From Cudoniella acicularis (taxonomy: Eukaryota; Ascomycota; Leotiomycetes; Helotiales; Helotiaceae), in contig JAAMPI010000136.1 of the NCBI GenBank assembly GCA_013054445.1, forward strand, positions 1 through 61,187: a DNA stretch of 61,187 nt. The letters run 5' to 3'. The notes beneath the pieces are model-generated. The model was not told the DNA's origin. It saw nothing but the letters and a program-made list of their open reading frames with translations, and did not search any database. Within the stretch, counting starts at the first letter, position 1, and each line of letters opens with the position of its first letter. This document shows positions 58,901 through 61,187 of the stretch, in pieces. Both the position numbers and the translations under genes were made by a program.

Positions 58901-61187
58901 GTCTAGGATCCATCTTTTATGGTTTGCTTTATTTTCAGAGTCGAGGTGTTTTATTTTAGATCCAGATCCAGATCTGGCGTTAAGAATTCCATCGTTTACT
59001 ATCGTGCCTCGGTACCAGTATTTGAAAACACTTCAAACGGCGGCGTGAAACATCTAGATGGTTGAACGACACCAAATGTTTGTCGATCCAGCTTCGGTAG
59101 AAACATCATGTCGAGACTTCATAGGCCTAGTATCCTGCATTCCTTTTCCCCTCTAGCTGGTACAGACGGGACAAGCAAAATGATGAGTTTCAACCCTTTC
59201 TGGACTGTCCGTCTGAGTTTGAGTTTGACATATCACGCAGTCGGCTGGAACGGGCATACTGATGATTCTGTTCCTGCAGCGAGCCTTTCCTAGAAGTAAA
59301 AGCTCGTGCCTCCATCTTACATACACGTCCGGCGTTTTCTGTAAGTTCTGTACCAGGTACGGAAACTGGATGAATTGACAAATGCTTTATTCGCGGCAAA
59401 CACTTTGGATGGCTGTCACACGCGTTCTATGTTCGTCATCGTAGTCGACGAGTCGTTCACCACTCCAAAAGTTTCATGTTTCATGGCTTGCGTTTCCCCC
59501 ACAAAGTTGCAGATCGATCCAATGGCTAGCGGGGAAATTCCCAAAGAGGGAGTTGATGACTGCGGCAGAAGGGCGAGGAGGGCTGAAGGATGACTATCGA
59601 TAGGCCGAGCACCAGGAAGACAGGAAGAGGGGTAGGAATGGCGACAAGTTCGGAGGGAAAGAAGAGTTTTGATACGTTATGATCGTGGGTAATAGCACAA
59701 CTCGCCGCCCGGGAGCTGAGAGCGGTTTGTAAGTTCCCTTTAGCAGGCGGCTTCCTGAGAATTTGGATAACTGCATTGTGACCGTGCACAATTGTGTTTC
59801 TGTTGTTCAAAGTTATCCAATCTGCATGTTGGAGGGGTGCTACGCGGTATGAGTGGCCATCAACGTGTTTCGCGTCTCGCTGGAAAGTTTTTCCTTTGCA
59901 GCGTCATATCGAATAGGAAGCACTTGCACCAAGGTTGTTTCTTTCGTCGTCCGGCCGTCTCACTGCGCGCAGCAGTGGAGGACGGAGAAGCCGCCCAAGA
60001 TGTGCTTTGTTGCTTTCTTGCTTCCTTGAGTCGCGCGCTCGCATGACGCCGTAAAAACAGTTTCCGTGAACCTCGTCGAGTGCGAGGGCAGAGTGGCTGT
60101 GTGATTCAGAAGGTCGGATCACCCGCCACGGCGAAAGTCTCGACTCGCTGGGGAACAGAACAAATGAAGGCAAGGTGATTCGAGGGCCGCGCTGCAATGC
60201 CATGCACATGTCAATATTTCAAAATGAAGCGTCTGTCGTTTCTAAGTCCTACAGACGGTTGCTGCCACGCTGCTGCTGCTACTGCTAATGTTGATGGAGT
60301 CGTGAACGCGTAGAGTTTCGCGCGGCCAGCGATGATCACCACTGCCATTGATCGCTCGTCACAGTCGCACTGGACCCTCCAGGACGGCAGTGCTCGCTCG
60401 CTGCTCAGCGTCATTACCAGTTGTGCCCAAACGCGTCCGCGACTCCACGAGCCTACCAGGTGAGGGAATTTCAAACATTTTCGTTAGCGTTCAGGCGCTG
60501 GCAGAGGGCGTAGTCGTCTGGATAATAATGTCGACTGGCTCCCTCGGGCTTATGCATGCACATTGTGCTCCATCCAAACACGACGCCGCTTTGCGCGCTG
60601 GGCTGCGCTTCTAGGTGTGCGTGTGGTTGTGCATGAGAGACGACACCAAGCACACGATCCCGGCCGGCTTGTCCAACCAGGCCACCTTGGCAGGCGGCCA
60701 TCACCTGTGGCGTGATGGCCCACGAATGGCAGACTCCCATAGGCCCCCGGAGAATCCATCGCCTCTGCCAGCTACGGAGCCTAAGGGTGATGGGAGTACG
60801 GAGTAGTGAGGGTGAGCAGCCAGCAGCGAGGACGAGCTCGCCATCACCGCTGCGGCATGGCACGTTCGGTAGCGTCGAACATAGACATACAGGGGCAGCG
60901 CAGCCCATCCCATCCCCAACCCACACACACCCAGCAGCTGGATTTAGAAAATCGCAGCCATCCATCCCATCTCATGCTGCCGGCTCCCCAGACAAGGGTC
61001 TGGCCGGACTCACCACTCACACCCCCCTCTGCTTTTTGTTCCTGGCCCAAAGGCCCTTGGTGGCCCACCCGTTGACTATGCCTGCGTCTGCCACTGCCAG
61101 GCCCTCGCCTGAGACCTAAACTTTTGGACTGAACTGCNTATCTTGCCCTCTATCGCTCATTGATCTGCTCCATCTTTACTTTATTTG
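55984..61187. other. 5.2 kb terminal region without a supported gene
   Basis: More GC-rich than the block to its left. Frames up to 164 codons (60471-60965, minus) and 133 codons (57628-58029, plus) overlap frames on other strands and have no recognisable domain or splice pattern. A GTACGGAGTA element lies at 60795-60804 and an N at 61138. It may be the long upstream region of a gene beyond the right edge. Confidence 0.45.

Noticed and set aside
60471..60965. 164-codon minus-strand frame
   Set aside because: No domain, and overlapped by + strand frames of 89 and 135 codons of similar quality. It could be real but I cannot support it.

Overview
The window is nuclear DNA of a filamentous ascomycete (Pezizomycotina). 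Its genes carry many short introns (about 45-140 bp, a few of 250-310 bp) with GTRNGT-like donors and CTAAC/CTRAY-like branch sites, and several encode proteins found only in filamentous fungi. The style of the proteins suggests a Leotiomycete (Helotiales-like); that is inference, since no database was searched. Two N bases (43536, 61138) mark it as draft assembly. All exon maps come from reading-frame continuity, splice consensus and remembered family motifs, not from transcripts.

Left part (1-9.4 kb): the C-terminal end of a Tc1/mariner-type transposase at the left edge, a six-exon sugar transporter of the major facilitator superfamily, then about 5.3 kb without a convincing gene but with a dispersed 16-base repeat and a switch in strand composition.

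Core (9.4-27 kb): a conserved fungal zinc-finger-like protein (-), the 60S ribosome biogenesis factor REI1 (-), an AZUL-domain ubiquitin-ligase N-terminus that lacks its HECT half (+), a conserved five-exon fungal protein of unknown function (-), mitochondrial complex I subunit NDUFB8 (-), the chromatin remodeller SWR1 (+), a wax-synthase-like membrane acyltransferase (+) and an F-box-like protein (-). REI1/AZUL, NDUFB8/SWR1 and F-box/TRS130 are divergent pairs that probably share promoters.

Right-centre (27-49 kb): TRS130 (TRAPP II), an NADPH:quinone-reductase-like dehydrogenase, a SUN-family cell wall protein with a very long upstream region, a DUF202 membrane protein, an HCS1/IGHMBP2-type helicase and a coiled-coil protein of unknown function, all on the + strand.

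Right part (49-61 kb): a hidden, frame-broken small Cys-rich gene (-), an AT-rich block with two duplications whose copies differ almost only by transitions (a repeat-induced point mutation pattern), a seven-exon PAQR/Izh receptor-like gene (+), and 5.2 kb of more GC-rich sequence in which I see no gene.

The genes do not form a pathway or cluster; they are mostly housekeeping genes. I see no CRISPR, rRNA, convincing tRNA or biosynthetic cluster. The most notable points are the HECT-less AZUL gene, the broken Cys-rich gene, the frame break near the start of SWR1, two GC-AG introns and long introns that stay open in frame.
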